The notes beneath the pieces are model-generated. The model ran no database searches and was not told the DNA's origin. It saw only the letters and a list, made by a program, of their open reading frames with translations. The translations under genes and the position numbers were made by a program. Positions 38,992-48,237 of a stretch of 64,000 nt of DNA are shown one piece after another (position 1 is the first letter of the stretch; the number at the start of each line of letters is the position of its first letter). This DNA is from Niabella drilacis (GTDB lineage: Bacteria; Bacteroidota; Bacteroidia; Chitinophagales; Chitinophagaceae), in NCBI RefSeq assembly GCF_900101395.1, contig NZ_FMZO01000001.1, forward strand, positions 124,001 to 188,000, in the 5' to 3' direction.

Positions 38992-41900
38992 ATGAAAATT
39001 AAAGATTGCCCTGTCATGTGCGATCGGGTGCAATTAATTATCAAATACCTGTTGATAATGAAGCTTGTCGTCTTTATCGTCCTGCTGACTTCCAGCCAGG
39101 CGATTGCTATCAATACTTTTTCCCAGGGGAGGATCAATTTAAAGCAGACCAATATTGCTATTACTGCTGTCTTAAAGGGGATCGAACAGAAATACGATTA
39201 CCGCTTTGTTTACAGCGATAGTGTGGCACTCAGCAGTCAGCGGGTTGATGTTTGGGCCCGGAATGCCACTATTGACGACCTGATGCAGCAACTGTTGCGG
39301 CATACTTCCTTTGCCTATAAACGGATGAACCAGGGACTCATCGTGATCATCGGTAACGAATCCGGACCGGCAGATCTGCAGGTAAGAGGAACGATAACTG
39401 ATGAAAACGGTGCTCCGTTGATGGGCGTGAATATTGTGGAAAAAGGAACCACCAATGGTACGGTTACCCGTGGGGATGGCAGCTTCTCCATTAAGGTAAA
39501 AGATGCCCAGTCTGTTTTGGTGCTCTCCATTGTGGGGTATACCACCAGGGAGCTGCCGGTAAGTAACCTGCCGGAGACCATTGCACTGGAAAAAAACGAA
39601 TCAAAGCTTACCGAAGTGGTAGTAGTAGGGTATGGCACGCAGAAAAAGATCAATTTAAGCGGGGCTGTGGCCCAGGTAGGCGGTAAAGACCTGATCAACC
39701 GCCCGGCGCCCAACGTTACCGGCGCCTTACAGGGAGTGGTTCCGGGCTTAACGGTTTTACGTTCAAGCGGTAAACCGGGCGCCGAAGGACTGGGCATCCG
39801 CATCCGGGGCTTTTCCTCTGCCAACAGTGCTGATGCGTTGGTGCTGGTAGATGGGGTAGAACAGGATATTAACCTTGTAGACCCCAACGAAGTGGAGACC
39901 ATATCGGTATTAAAAGACGCTTCCGCTTCTGCAATTTATGGTGCCCGGGCGGCAGCCGGGGTAGTGCTGATCACCACAAAAAGGGCCGCTGCCGGAAAAA
40001 CGAAAGTATCATTAAACAGCTATTATGGCTTAAATATAAGTGCCCGGATGCCGCAGCGTTTGAATTCCTGGGACGAGCAAACGCTGATCGACGAATCGCG
40101 GCTCAATGCCACCGGTTCTGCGGAATTTAACGACGAACAAAGGGAGTGGCTGCGTAATCCTAACTTTTGGTACCGGCCCAACCCGACTACCGACCGGTGG
40201 GAGTATTTTGGAAATACCGATTGGATCAGGGAAGGCATGGATAAAGTAAACCATATGCAAAACCATGCCCTTTCTGTAAGCGGCGGAACGGATAAATTGA
40301 GCTACATCCTTATGGGAAGCTTTTATACAAGAGATGGCGTGCTCCGCTATGGCCCGGATAATAACTACCGGTATAACCTGAAAGCCAATATTAACGCGGA
40401 GCTTAACAAATACGTAAGCCTGAAGGTGAACCTGGGATATGTAAGCAATATTGTAGACGAGAACTCCAATGGCACGGATAATATCATTGACCGTATTTAC
40501 AGGAGCCGGACCCGGCAGGGATTGTACACCCCTCAGGAAGATACAACCGGCCAGCCCTATAACGGCGACCTGCAGGTGAACCCGGTCGACATCGAAAAAA
40601 ACGCGGGGATCCAGAGAAGCAACCTGGAAAACTTAACAGGCAGGCTCAATGTTCAGATAAAGAATGTAGTAAAAGGGCTTACCCTGGATGTAATTGGCTG
40701 GAGGAACCAGAGCTCCTATACCAGGGAGGCGCATAACAGGAGCCTGTACTGGTACGGCAGATCCCGGAATACGGTGCGCTTTAGTTTAAATGTGCCCAAC
40801 TCCATAGAGGTGAACAAAGCAAGGGGCTTTCAAAACAACCTGCAAAGTTATCTTACCTATGCCTTCAACCTGAACGGTGATCACCAGTTCAAGATCATGC
40901 AGGGCGCTTCTTATGAAGAGTTCCGGAACGATCGCCTGAATGCCTCCGCCCAGAATATGATCAATAACGATGCCTTCAGCATCAATTATGGAGATCCGCT
41001 GAGCGTAAAGTCGAGCCAGGTAATAGAGACCTGGGCGATGGCTTCTGCATTTGGAAGACTGAACTACGGGTTCAGGGATAAATACTTATTGGAAGCATCC
41101 TACAGGTACGATGGCAGCTCGCGCCTGGCCCCGGGCAACCGGTGGCAATTGTTCCCCTCCTTTTCCGCAGCCTGGAGAATCAGCCAGGAGGACTTTGTCA
41201 GAAATGCCCTGCCCGGTTTGAATGAACTGAAGCTGCGGGCTTCCTGGGGGCAACTGGGTAATGGTTCGCCATTGGGCCTCTATCCTTATATCCCTTTACT
41301 CACAAGCGGTTTAAGTACGAATAATAACCTGGTGTTTAACAATACCCGTACCCAATACTTTTACCAGTCGGTACTGGCATCCCCGCAGGTTACCTGGGAA
41401 ACCGTACAGCAATCCAATATCGGGGTAGATATCGGTTTGTTGCGGAACAGACTTTCTGTTTCGGGTGATTACTATGTAAAAAAGAATAAAAATATGCTAG
41501 CCTCGTTAAACCTGCCCAGCATCATCGGCATCGATCTTCCTTCTTTTAACGTGGGCGAGCTTAAAAGCTGGGGGTATGAGCTGGAGTTGAAATGGAGGGA
41601 CCGCGTGGGCAACCTGGGTTATACAGTGGGTGCCAATTTTTCGGACAACCAGAACAAGCTCCTGAAATATGACGGAAGAAACGTGATCAATACCAATGCT
41701 TCGTCACAGGGAGGCATCACTCCCTTGCTGGAGGGGTATCCGCTCAATACGGTTTGGGGCTACCGGACAGACGGGTACTTCCAGTCGCAGGAGGAAGCAG
41801 ATGCTTACCGCGCCAAGATCCAGCACCCCGGCGGGTTTCCTGTTAAATCGGGCCCCGGGGATGTAAAATACCTGGATCTGAATGGCGATAACCAGATAAA

Positions 41901-42426
41901 TGTAGGAGATGCTACCCCCGAAAATCATGGAGATCTTGTATACCTGGGAACAGCCAATGCCCGCTATAGTTACGGGTTTAACCTGGGACTGAACTGGAAA
42001 AGGATCGATTTTTCGGTGTTCTTCCAGGGGGTGCTTCAGCGCAAATTCTTAATAGATGTCAACACGATGGCGCCGTTCGTGGCTACGTCCAATATGCCCT
42101 GGACCATCCATATGGATCACTGGACGCCCGATAACCGGGATGCTTATTTCCCCCGGATGTACCAGTCTGCATCCTTCAATTACCTGCCATCCGATAAATG
42201 GGCACAGAACGGGAATTACCTGCGGCTGAAGAATTTGCAGATCGGGTATAATATCCCGGTAAAGAAGCGCGTCTTCCAGGACCTCAGGGTTTATGTATCC
42301 GGACAGGACCTTTGGGAAACAACCAAAGTGCTGAGCGTATTTGATCCGGAAGTGGGCAATGGGGTTGGTGCGGTTACGTATCCTTTTTACCGGACCGTTG
42401 CCTTTGGGGTGAATCTATCTTTATAA
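38992..42426 (+). CDS. SusC-family TonB-dependent transporter with STN signalling domain (module 2)
   Basis: A 1144-residue outer-membrane transporter and signal transducer. After the signal peptide (ending around NTFSQ) comes an STN domain (about 44-120; NIAITAVLKGIEQKYDYRF...DDLMQQLLRHTSF), which contacts FecR in the periplasm. A carboxypeptidase-D-like domain (VRGTITDENGAPLMGVNIVE), the TonB box/plug (LTEVVVVGYGTQKKINLSGA), the plug motif IYGARAAAGVVLITTKR and the barrel follow. The presence of the STN domain together with the upstream sigma/anti-sigma genes shows substrate-induced autoregulation of this module. Confidence 0.96.
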   Translation: MKIKDCPVMCDRVQLIIKYLLIMKLVVFIVLLTSSQAIAINTFSQGRINLKQTNIAITAVLKGIEQKYDYRFVYSDSVALSSQRVDVWARNATIDDLMQQLLRHTSFAYKRMNQGLIVIIGNESGPADLQVRGTITDENGAPLMGVNIVEKGTTNGTVTRGDGSFSIKVKDAQSVLVLSIVGYTTRELPVSNLPETIALEKNESKLTEVVVVGYGTQKKINLSGAVAQVGGKDLINRPAPNVTGALQGVVPGLTVLRSSGKPGAEGLGIRIRGFSSANSADALVLVDGVEQDINLVDPNEVETISVLKDASASAIYGARAAAGVVLITTKRAAAGKTKVSLNSYYGLNISARMPQRLNSWDEQTLIDESRLNATGSAEFNDEQREWLRNPNFWYRPNPTTDRWEYFGNTDWIREGMDKVNHMQNHALSVSGGTDKLSYILMGSFYTRDGVLRYGPDNNYRYNLKANINAELNKYVSLKVNLGYVSNIVDENSNGTDNIIDRIYRSRTRQGLYTPQEDTTGQPYNGDLQVNPVDIEKNAGIQRSNLENLTGRLNVQIKNVVKGLTLDVIGWRNQSSYTREAHNRSLYWYGRSRNTVRFSLNVPNSIEVNKARGFQNNLQSYLTYAFNLNGDHQFKIMQGASYEEFRNDRLNASAQNMINNDAFSINYGDPLSVKSSQVIETWAMASAFGRLNYGFRDKYLLEASYRYDGSSRLAPGNRWQLFPSFSAAWRISQEDFVRNALPGLNELKLRASWGQLGNGSPLGLYPYIPLLTSGLSTNNNLVFNNTRTQYFYQSVLASPQVTWETVQQSNIGVDIGLLRNRLSVSGDYYVKKNKNMLASLNLPSIIGIDLPSFNVGELKSWGYELELKWRDRVGNLGYTVGANFSDNQNKLLKYDGRNVINTNASSQGGITPLLEGYPLNTVWGYRTDGYFQSQEEADAYRAKIQHPGGFPVKSGPGDVKYLDLNGDNQINVGDATPENHGDLVYLGTANARYSYGFNLGLNWKRIDFSVFFQGVLQRKFLIDVNTMAPFVATSNMPWTIHMDHWTPDNRDAYFPRMYQSASFNYLPSDKWAQNGNYLRLKNLQIGYNIPVKKRVFQDLRVYVSGQDLWETTKVLSVFDPEVGNGVGAVTYPFYRTVAFGVNLSL

Positions 42427-42539
42427 AAATTTTGACTGAGAAATAATATGAAATGAAGCATGAAAAATATTCGTTTTCCTACCCGGAAGGATGACGGTTT
42501 TTTTATGCGAAACTCCATGAGAATCCCGGCCCACAGGAC

Positions 42540-42595
42540 CCCCGAAACATTCGGGGCGGCGCGGGGGACAATAAAATCGTCTCGCCCGGCGGGAC
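42540..42595 (+). promoter_or_regulatory. GC-rich hairpins in the susC2-susD2 gap
   Basis: The 186-bp gap holds a perfect seven-base-pair stem, CCCCGAA with TTCGGGG around an ACA loop (42540-42556), and a second GC hairpin near 42580-42595 (TCTCGCC with GGCGGGA, one wobble). No T-run follows either. In contrast susC1 and susD1 are only 9 bp apart. A role in mRNA processing or in setting susD2 levels is possible. Confidence 0.45.
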
Positions 42596-42612
42596 AAATA
42601 AAAAATATACAG

Positions 42613-44262
42613 ATGAAAAAGAATATAAACAGGATGCTCCTCTGGTTCCTGGCAGCGCTTACACTGGCAGGGTGCTCCATAGACAGAAAGCCGGAGGCCA
42701 TCTTTTCCGATGGGGATTTTTGGAATACACAAAGCGACCTGATGTATGCGGCAAACAGGCTTTACCAGCAACTGGCGCCGAACTGGAATGATACCCGCTC
42801 GGACGAGAGCGTGGCAATCGCCATTAATACGATCAGCAACGGAACGCGGGAAGTACCGGCAACGAGCGGGGACTGGAGCGACCGGTATAAAGAAATATTT
42901 ACGGCCAACAACATTCTTGAAAAAGGACAGCGGGCAAATGTATCGGAAACGATCCGTAACCGCTATTTTGGAGAAGCCCGGTTTTTCAGGGCCTATGCAT
43001 ACCTGAATCTTTTACAGAAATATGGAGATGTGCCTTTGTTGCTGAAAACTCTTGACTATAATTCTCCTGAATTATTGATGCCGCGTACACCGCGCACGGA
43101 AGTGATAAAACAAATATACGACGACCTGGATTTTGCTGCCGCCTGGTTACCGGCTGTAGCGGCCCTTCCGGCGGCAGAGTATGGACGGGTAACCAAGAGC
43201 GCGGCGTGGGCGTTAAAGGCAAGGGCCGCATTGTATGAGGGAACCCGGCTGAAGTTTCACGGCCAGGGGGGCTGGCAGGAGCATCTGCAGGCAGCTACAG
43301 AGGCGGCAGCTAACGTAATGGGGCAGGGCCACGGGCTGTATGCCAGCTACGAGAACCTGTTTAAAGAGGTTTCGGACGGACCTGCGAATAAGGAGAATAT
43401 TTTTGTAAAAGTTTATGGCGAAAGTGCCGCCAATCCCATTTTGACACACAGCAATTCAAGGGCACTGGCCAACGGCGCCAATGCCATTACGCGGAATATG
43501 ATCCGCATGTACCTGTATACAGATGGGCTTCCGGCCTTCAATACGGATAACACACCTGCGGCCAGCCGGTCTGCTTATTTTGTGCCCGAGGCCAATGAAA
43601 CATCTTACAATACAGTTTTGCAGAACAGGGATCCCCGCCTGGCGGCGACGGTATTTGCAATGGGCGAAAATTCCTATGGCCGGCCCTGGATCCCCTCCAT
43701 CAGCATCGGGGGCAGAACCTCGTATGGTTCCAAGAAAGGGTACACCAATGCCGACGATCTTTCGCAAAGGGCCACGGTAGACCGCCTGCTTATCCGCTAC
43801 GCAGAAGTGCTGCTGATCTATGCCGAAGCAAAATATGAACTGGCGGAGGCTATCAGTGATGAGGATCTTAACAACACGATCAATCTTTTAAGAGCAAGGG
43901 TTGGTATGCCGGTAAAGCTTACGAATGCCTTTGTTACGGCCAACCACCTGGACATGCGGGAAGAGATCCGCAGGGAGCGGGCAGTGGAGCTGGCCCTCGA
44001 AGGATTCCGGTACGATGACCTCATCCGCTGGAAAACTGCAGAAACCGTGCTCCCCAAAGAACTGCTGGGCGGTAAATTCTTTGCGGCGGAATGGATCGGC
44101 ACCAATCCCAATACGCTTAATCTGAATGCGGATAAGATCCTGGTAGTGGAGCCGGCTTCATCAAGAGCCTTCCGGCCGGATCGTGATTACCTGTATCCCG
44201 TACCGCTGAACGAAATTGCGCTGAGCAAGAATAATGTAAAACAAAATCCTAATTGGAAATAA
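42613..44262 (+). CDS. SusD/RagB-family glycan-binding lipoprotein (module 2)
   Basis: A 549-residue surface lipoprotein with lipobox LAGC (Cys21). The frame is open back to 42460, but the ATG at 42613 gives a proper lipoprotein signal and is preferred. SusD landmarks include RYFGEARFFRAYAYLNLLQKYGDVPLL, LIRYAEVLLIYAEAKYELAE, EIRRERAVELALEGFRYDDLIRW and the C-terminal YLYPVPLNEI. It pairs with the STN-containing susC2 and is followed 3 bp later by a small lipoprotein gene. Confidence 0.95.
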   Translation: MKKNINRMLLWFLAALTLAGCSIDRKPEAIFSDGDFWNTQSDLMYAANRLYQQLAPNWNDTRSDESVAIAINTISNGTREVPATSGDWSDRYKEIFTANNILEKGQRANVSETIRNRYFGEARFFRAYAYLNLLQKYGDVPLLLKTLDYNSPELLMPRTPRTEVIKQIYDDLDFAAAWLPAVAALPAAEYGRVTKSAAWALKARAALYEGTRLKFHGQGGWQEHLQAATEAAANVMGQGHGLYASYENLFKEVSDGPANKENIFVKVYGESAANPILTHSNSRALANGANAITRNMIRMYLYTDGLPAFNTDNTPAASRSAYFVPEANETSYNTVLQNRDPRLAATVFAMGENSYGRPWIPSISIGGRTSYGSKKGYTNADDLSQRATVDRLLIRYAEVLLIYAEAKYELAEAISDEDLNNTINLLRARVGMPVKLTNAFVTANHLDMREEIRRERAVELALEGFRYDDLIRWKTAETVLPKELLGGKFFAAEWIGTNPNTLNLNADKILVVEPASSRAFRPDRDYLYPVPLNEIALSKNNVKQNPNWK

Positions 44263-44265
44263 GCC

Positions 44266-44775
44266 ATGAAATCAGTAAAATATATATACCTGGCATTCCT
44301 GCTGTTGTTTGCAGGTGCCTCCTGTGAAAAAAAGGATTATCCCAAAGGGCTGGCGGAATTAGAACACCATTACTATGTGGTCTATTATCCCAATACGAAT
44401 GATACGGTAAGGGTAAACCGGTCGCAGACCGCATTACTTAAACTGCCCATACAGTTTTATTCCGGCTTTACCCGGAGCTATGATGCAAAAACGTACTATC
44501 GCGTGGAAACCTCCGGGATCGCCAATCCTGCGGTGCTGGGGCAGGATTTTAATGTGGTGGACCGGCAGGGAAACGTGCTGCAGCCTGTAGACGGTAGATT
44601 CTCGATCCTGTTCCCCCAGGCAAAACAGACCAAGGATACGATCTATATCCGGCTGCTGAATAACAGCACGCCGGGTACGCGACGCGCGGTGATCAATCTG
44701 ATAGGCGACAGTACCAGCCAGTATGTGGTAGATACCTTTTCTACTGCGCATAAAAGACCCCTGGTGATACAATAA
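44266..44775 (+). CDS. Small SusCD-associated lipoprotein
   Basis: A 169-residue lipoprotein (lipobox AGASC, Cys20) starting 3 bp after susD2, so certainly co-transcribed. It is beta-rich, with YYVVYYPNTNDTVRVNRSQTALLKLPIQF near the N-terminus and DTIYIRLLNNS...RRAVINLIGDS in the C-terminal half, a pattern like the DUF4843/DUF1735-type immunoglobulin-like modules often found as SusE-position proteins. Probable surface glycan binding; the exact family is uncertain. Confidence 0.7.
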   Translation: MKSVKYIYLAFLLLFAGASCEKKDYPKGLAELEHHYYVVYYPNTNDTVRVNRSQTALLKLPIQFYSGFTRSYDAKTYYRVETSGIANPAVLGQDFNVVDRQGNVLQPVDGRFSILFPQAKQTKDTIYIRLLNNSTPGTRRAVINLIGDSTSQYVVDTFSTAHKRPLVIQ

Positions 44776-44888
44776 ACGGCGTTCCGGGAACGGATCGGGA
44801 ATATATAGCTGAATAGTTAGCTAAATCTGAGGATAGCCGGTGCGGTGGAATTTGTATTTTAGCAGGAAGTTTGTTAAAATACAAAAAC

Positions 44889-46154
44889 ATGAGAGCAACG
44901 ATCAGGAGATGCGTGGTTTCAGGGGTGCTGTTTTTAGCACTGAGTACAGGGCTGTTCGCGGCCGCCCGGGGTATCACGGAACCTAAGCAAAGTTATGTTC
45001 AAAGAAATACGCTGAACGCGTTGCAGCCGTTGCCGGCAGAATCGTTTATCCATGCTTATGGAACGCTGGATAATCTATGGTTCCGGGTCAGTAATAAAAA
45101 AGAAGTAACCGTTGCTTTCCTGGGGGGATCCATCACCAATATGACGGGCTGGCGCAATAAGGTAGAGCGCTATCTGGCGGAGCAGTATCCCCAGGTGCAT
45201 TTCCGCTTTCTGAATGCCGGTATTCCGTCGCTGGGCAGCCTGCCTCATGCCTTCCGGTTTCAGAAAGATGTGTTGGACCAGGGGCCGGTGGATCTGCTGT
45301 TTATCGAGTCGGCGGTGAATGACTATGTGAACGGGACTCCTGCAATACAACAGCGCCGCGCCTTAGAGGGGATTATTCGTCATGCGCTGACGGGTAACCC
45401 GGGTATGAATATCGTGCTGATGGGTTTTGCCGATGAGTTTAAGCTTGCTGATTATGCAGCAGGGAAGGTTCCTGCTGAAATTAAATTGCACGATACACTG
45501 GCCCGCTATTACGGTTTGCCGTTCATTAACCTGGCAGAGGAAGTATATCAGCGGATAGCGCACAAAGAATTTACCTGGGCAGGCGATTTTAAGGACCTGC
45601 ATCCTTCACTTTTTGGGCAGGAACTGTATTTTAATACCATAAAGACCCTGTTGCAAATGCAGCTGAAAGGCAGGGCGCCGCGGGCGCTGAGGACAAAAAA
45701 AATACCCCGGCCTTTAGACCCGCTTAACTATGCCGGTGGGCGATACATCCCGGTGAAAAATGCTGCTATTGAAAAAGGGTTTGTATGGTCTGCTTCCTGG
45801 ACGCCGGCCGACAATGCAGGCACAAGACCGGGCTTTGTGAAGGTCCCGGTGCTTGAGGGGGTAACTCCCGGGGCGGCTGTAACGCTTTCGTTCCGGGGCA
45901 CGGCCGTGGGTATTGCGGTCGTTTCCGGTCCGGATGCCGGTGTGATCCGCTATTCCGTTGATAACGGGCCGGAGCAGTCGCTCGATCTGTATACGCAATG
46001 GAGCAGTGGGCTACATTTACCCTGGTACCTGTTGCTTGGCGACGGGCTGAAAGAAGGAAAGCACCAACTGAAGATCTCGATTGCGGATCAGCATAATCAG
46101 CGGTCGCGGGGCAATGCGGCCAGGATCGTATATTTTTTGGTAAATGAGCAATAA
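44889..46154 (+). CDS. SGNH/GDSL-type hydrolase, probable carbohydrate esterase
   Basis: A 421-residue exported protein; the ATG at 44889 opens a signal peptide ending LFAAA. SGNH blocks are visible: block I VAFLGGSIT with the nucleophile serine, block II glycine in NAGIPSLGS, block III SAVND, and block V DLHPS with the catalytic Asp-His pair. The C-terminal ~150 residues form a beta-sandwich accessory domain. In a PUL such enzymes usually remove acetyl groups from the glycan. Follows the small lipoprotein after ~110 bp. Confidence 0.85.
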   Translation: MRATIRRCVVSGVLFLALSTGLFAAARGITEPKQSYVQRNTLNALQPLPAESFIHAYGTLDNLWFRVSNKKEVTVAFLGGSITNMTGWRNKVERYLAEQYPQVHFRFLNAGIPSLGSLPHAFRFQKDVLDQGPVDLLFIESAVNDYVNGTPAIQQRRALEGIIRHALTGNPGMNIVLMGFADEFKLADYAAGKVPAEIKLHDTLARYYGLPFINLAEEVYQRIAHKEFTWAGDFKDLHPSLFGQELYFNTIKTLLQMQLKGRAPRALRTKKIPRPLDPLNYAGGRYIPVKNAAIEKGFVWSASWTPADNAGTRPGFVKVPVLEGVTPGAAVTLSFRGTAVGIAVVSGPDAGVIRYSVDNGPEQSLDLYTQWSSGLHLPWYLLLGDGLKEGKHQLKISIADQHNQRSRGNAARIVYFLVNEQ

Positions 46155-46217
46155 GTCTGCACTCTTGCCGGGGCCTATCGGAATACGGAGACCGGCGCTA
46201 CGGGGATAAAACAGCAA

Positions 46218-48023
46218 ATGGATTTAATAAAAAGAGAGATGAAGTTTATTTTAGTTGCATTGGTTTGGTGTATGTCCCTTTGCTGTGTGGCGCAGCAGGG
46301 CATGGAAGAGATGTGGGATCAGTCGTCATCCGCGAAGCAACATTCCAATATCCGGTGGTTCAGAGAGGCAAAGTTCGGGCTGTTTATTCATTGGGGATTG
46401 TATTCCCGGCTGGCCGGCACCTGGGACGGGAAAAACTACTATGGCAGCGGGGAATGGATTATGAACCAGGCAAAGATACCGGTGAGCCGCTATCGCAAAG
46501 TGGCCGAAAGCTTCAACCCGGTAAATTTTAATGCCGATGAATGGGCGCAACTGGCAAAGGATGCGGGTATCAAATACATGGTGATCACAGCCAAGCATCA
46601 TGAAGGCTTTTCTATGTTTGACTCGAAAGTAACGGACTTCGATATTGTGGATGCAACGCCCTACAAAAAGGATCCCATGAAAGCCCTGGCCGCAGCAACA
46701 AGAAAAAGAGGGATACAATTCGGATTCTACTATTCCCAGTTCCAGGATTGGTATGAGCCCAACGGCGGAAGGAATACCTGGGATTTTGATGAGTCGAAAA
46801 AAGACTACCAGCAATACTATCGTCAAAAAGCCATACCGCAACTGAAGGAACTGCTGACCAATTATGGCCCGCTCGGGATCGTTTGGTTCGATACGCCCGG
46901 AGGTATGACCAGGGAACAAACGCAGGCCTTTATTGATGAACTGCGGGTATTGCAGCCGCAAAGCCTGTTTAGCAGCCGGGTAGGGCAGGGGCTGGGGGAC
47001 TACAAGGATTTTGGTGATTCGGAAGTGCCGCCGGTACCCATTGAAGGTGCCTGGGAATCGATCTACACACATAATGATTCCTGGGGGTATATCGCGCATG
47101 ATATGAATTTTAAATCATCGCATGAGATCATCCGGCTCCTGTCTAACGTGGCTTCCAAAGGCGGCAACCTGATGCTGAATGTGGGCCCGGACGGCAAAGG
47201 GAATATTCCCTATTATTCTATAAAGTACCTGAAGGAGACCGGTGCATGGCTTCAGAAAAACGGGGAAAGTATTTATGCCTCCACTGCCGGCTGGATACCG
47301 GCGCAACCCTGGGGGGTAACCACTGCAAAACCAGGCAGACTTTTTCTCCATATTTGGGAACAGCCGGGGAACGGGCAGTTACTGGTGCCGGGCTTTGCCA
47401 ACAGGGTAACCCGGGTATACGCCTTAACGGATAAAAAAGTGCTTTCTTATAACCAGAACGGCAGCGACCTGGTTGTGAATACCACAGCCCTGCGGAGTGA
47501 GCATACACCCGACAAGGTTGTGGTAGTGGAATACAGCGGTACAACTCCGGCTTATAATGCAACGGCTCCCGTTACAGTTTCTGCCCAATACGCCGTTAAC
47601 CCGGTGAATGCAGTTTTTGCAGCCGTAAAAGGACAGGCCCGTGTGGAGTCGCTGACCTATAGTCATTACTTTGGCGACTGGAAGCACACGACCTGTATTA
47701 CCGGTATGAGGGCCCCTGAGGATGCCGTTTCATTTACAGTGCGGGTTACAGAGCCGGGAGATTATAAGCTGGTCCTGGAGTATGCCTGTCCGCAGGAAAG
47801 CGCCAAACAGGAAGGACGCCTGGAGGTGGATGGCAAAACCTATATGTTCCGTACATTGAGGACTTCTGAATTTGATAAATCGGCCCCGCTGTTGTTTATC
47901 AAACACCCGGTCACAATTTTCACAGTACAGAAGGCCGGCGTATATACCATCACCATCAGCCCCTGCCGGCAGGGAAAGGAGTTGTTTAAACTAAAGGGCA
48001 TTATTGCAGAGCCGCTGAAATAG
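46218..48023 (+). CDS. Glycoside hydrolase family 29 alpha-L-fucosidase (third copy)
   Basis: A 601-residue exported fucosidase (an internal ATG at 46239 would also give a good signal peptide ending CCVAQ). Core motifs: AKFGLFIHWGLYSRLAG, TAKHHEGFSMF, nucleophile Asp225 in IVWFDTP, and GGNLMLNVGPDGKG. The common HHDG of the other two copies is HHEG here. A C-terminal ~120-residue beta-sandwich resembles a carbohydrate-binding accessory domain. Begins module 2's catabolic run after the SGNH esterase. Confidence 0.93.
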   Translation: MDLIKREMKFILVALVWCMSLCCVAQQGMEEMWDQSSSAKQHSNIRWFREAKFGLFIHWGLYSRLAGTWDGKNYYGSGEWIMNQAKIPVSRYRKVAESFNPVNFNADEWAQLAKDAGIKYMVITAKHHEGFSMFDSKVTDFDIVDATPYKKDPMKALAAATRKRGIQFGFYYSQFQDWYEPNGGRNTWDFDESKKDYQQYYRQKAIPQLKELLTNYGPLGIVWFDTPGGMTREQTQAFIDELRVLQPQSLFSSRVGQGLGDYKDFGDSEVPPVPIEGAWESIYTHNDSWGYIAHDMNFKSSHEIIRLLSNVASKGGNLMLNVGPDGKGNIPYYSIKYLKETGAWLQKNGESIYASTAGWIPAQPWGVTTAKPGRLFLHIWEQPGNGQLLVPGFANRVTRVYALTDKKVLSYNQNGSDLVVNTTALRSEHTPDKVVVVEYSGTTPAYNATAPVTVSAQYAVNPVNAVFAAVKGQARVESLTYSHYFGDWKHTTCITGMRAPEDAVSFTVRVTEPGDYKLVLEYACPQESAKQEGRLEVDGKTYMFRTLRTSEFDKSAPLLFIKHPVTIFTVQKAGVYTITISPCRQGKELFKLKGIIAEPLK

Positions 48024-48237
48024 CATGAGCTTCCTTAATGATTGTACACAGGAGCGTTTGTAGCGGAGGAATGCTGTTGAAAAGTACCGCAGGAAGAAAA
48101 TATTGAAAGCGCAATAATAATGCGGGATAAGATATATGAACGCTTATCATAAGCGCTGCAGGAACGCAATATCTGATAGCACCCGGTATTAACAGGAACC
48201 GGGACCCATAGGGCCGAACCATTAAATGAGATAATAA

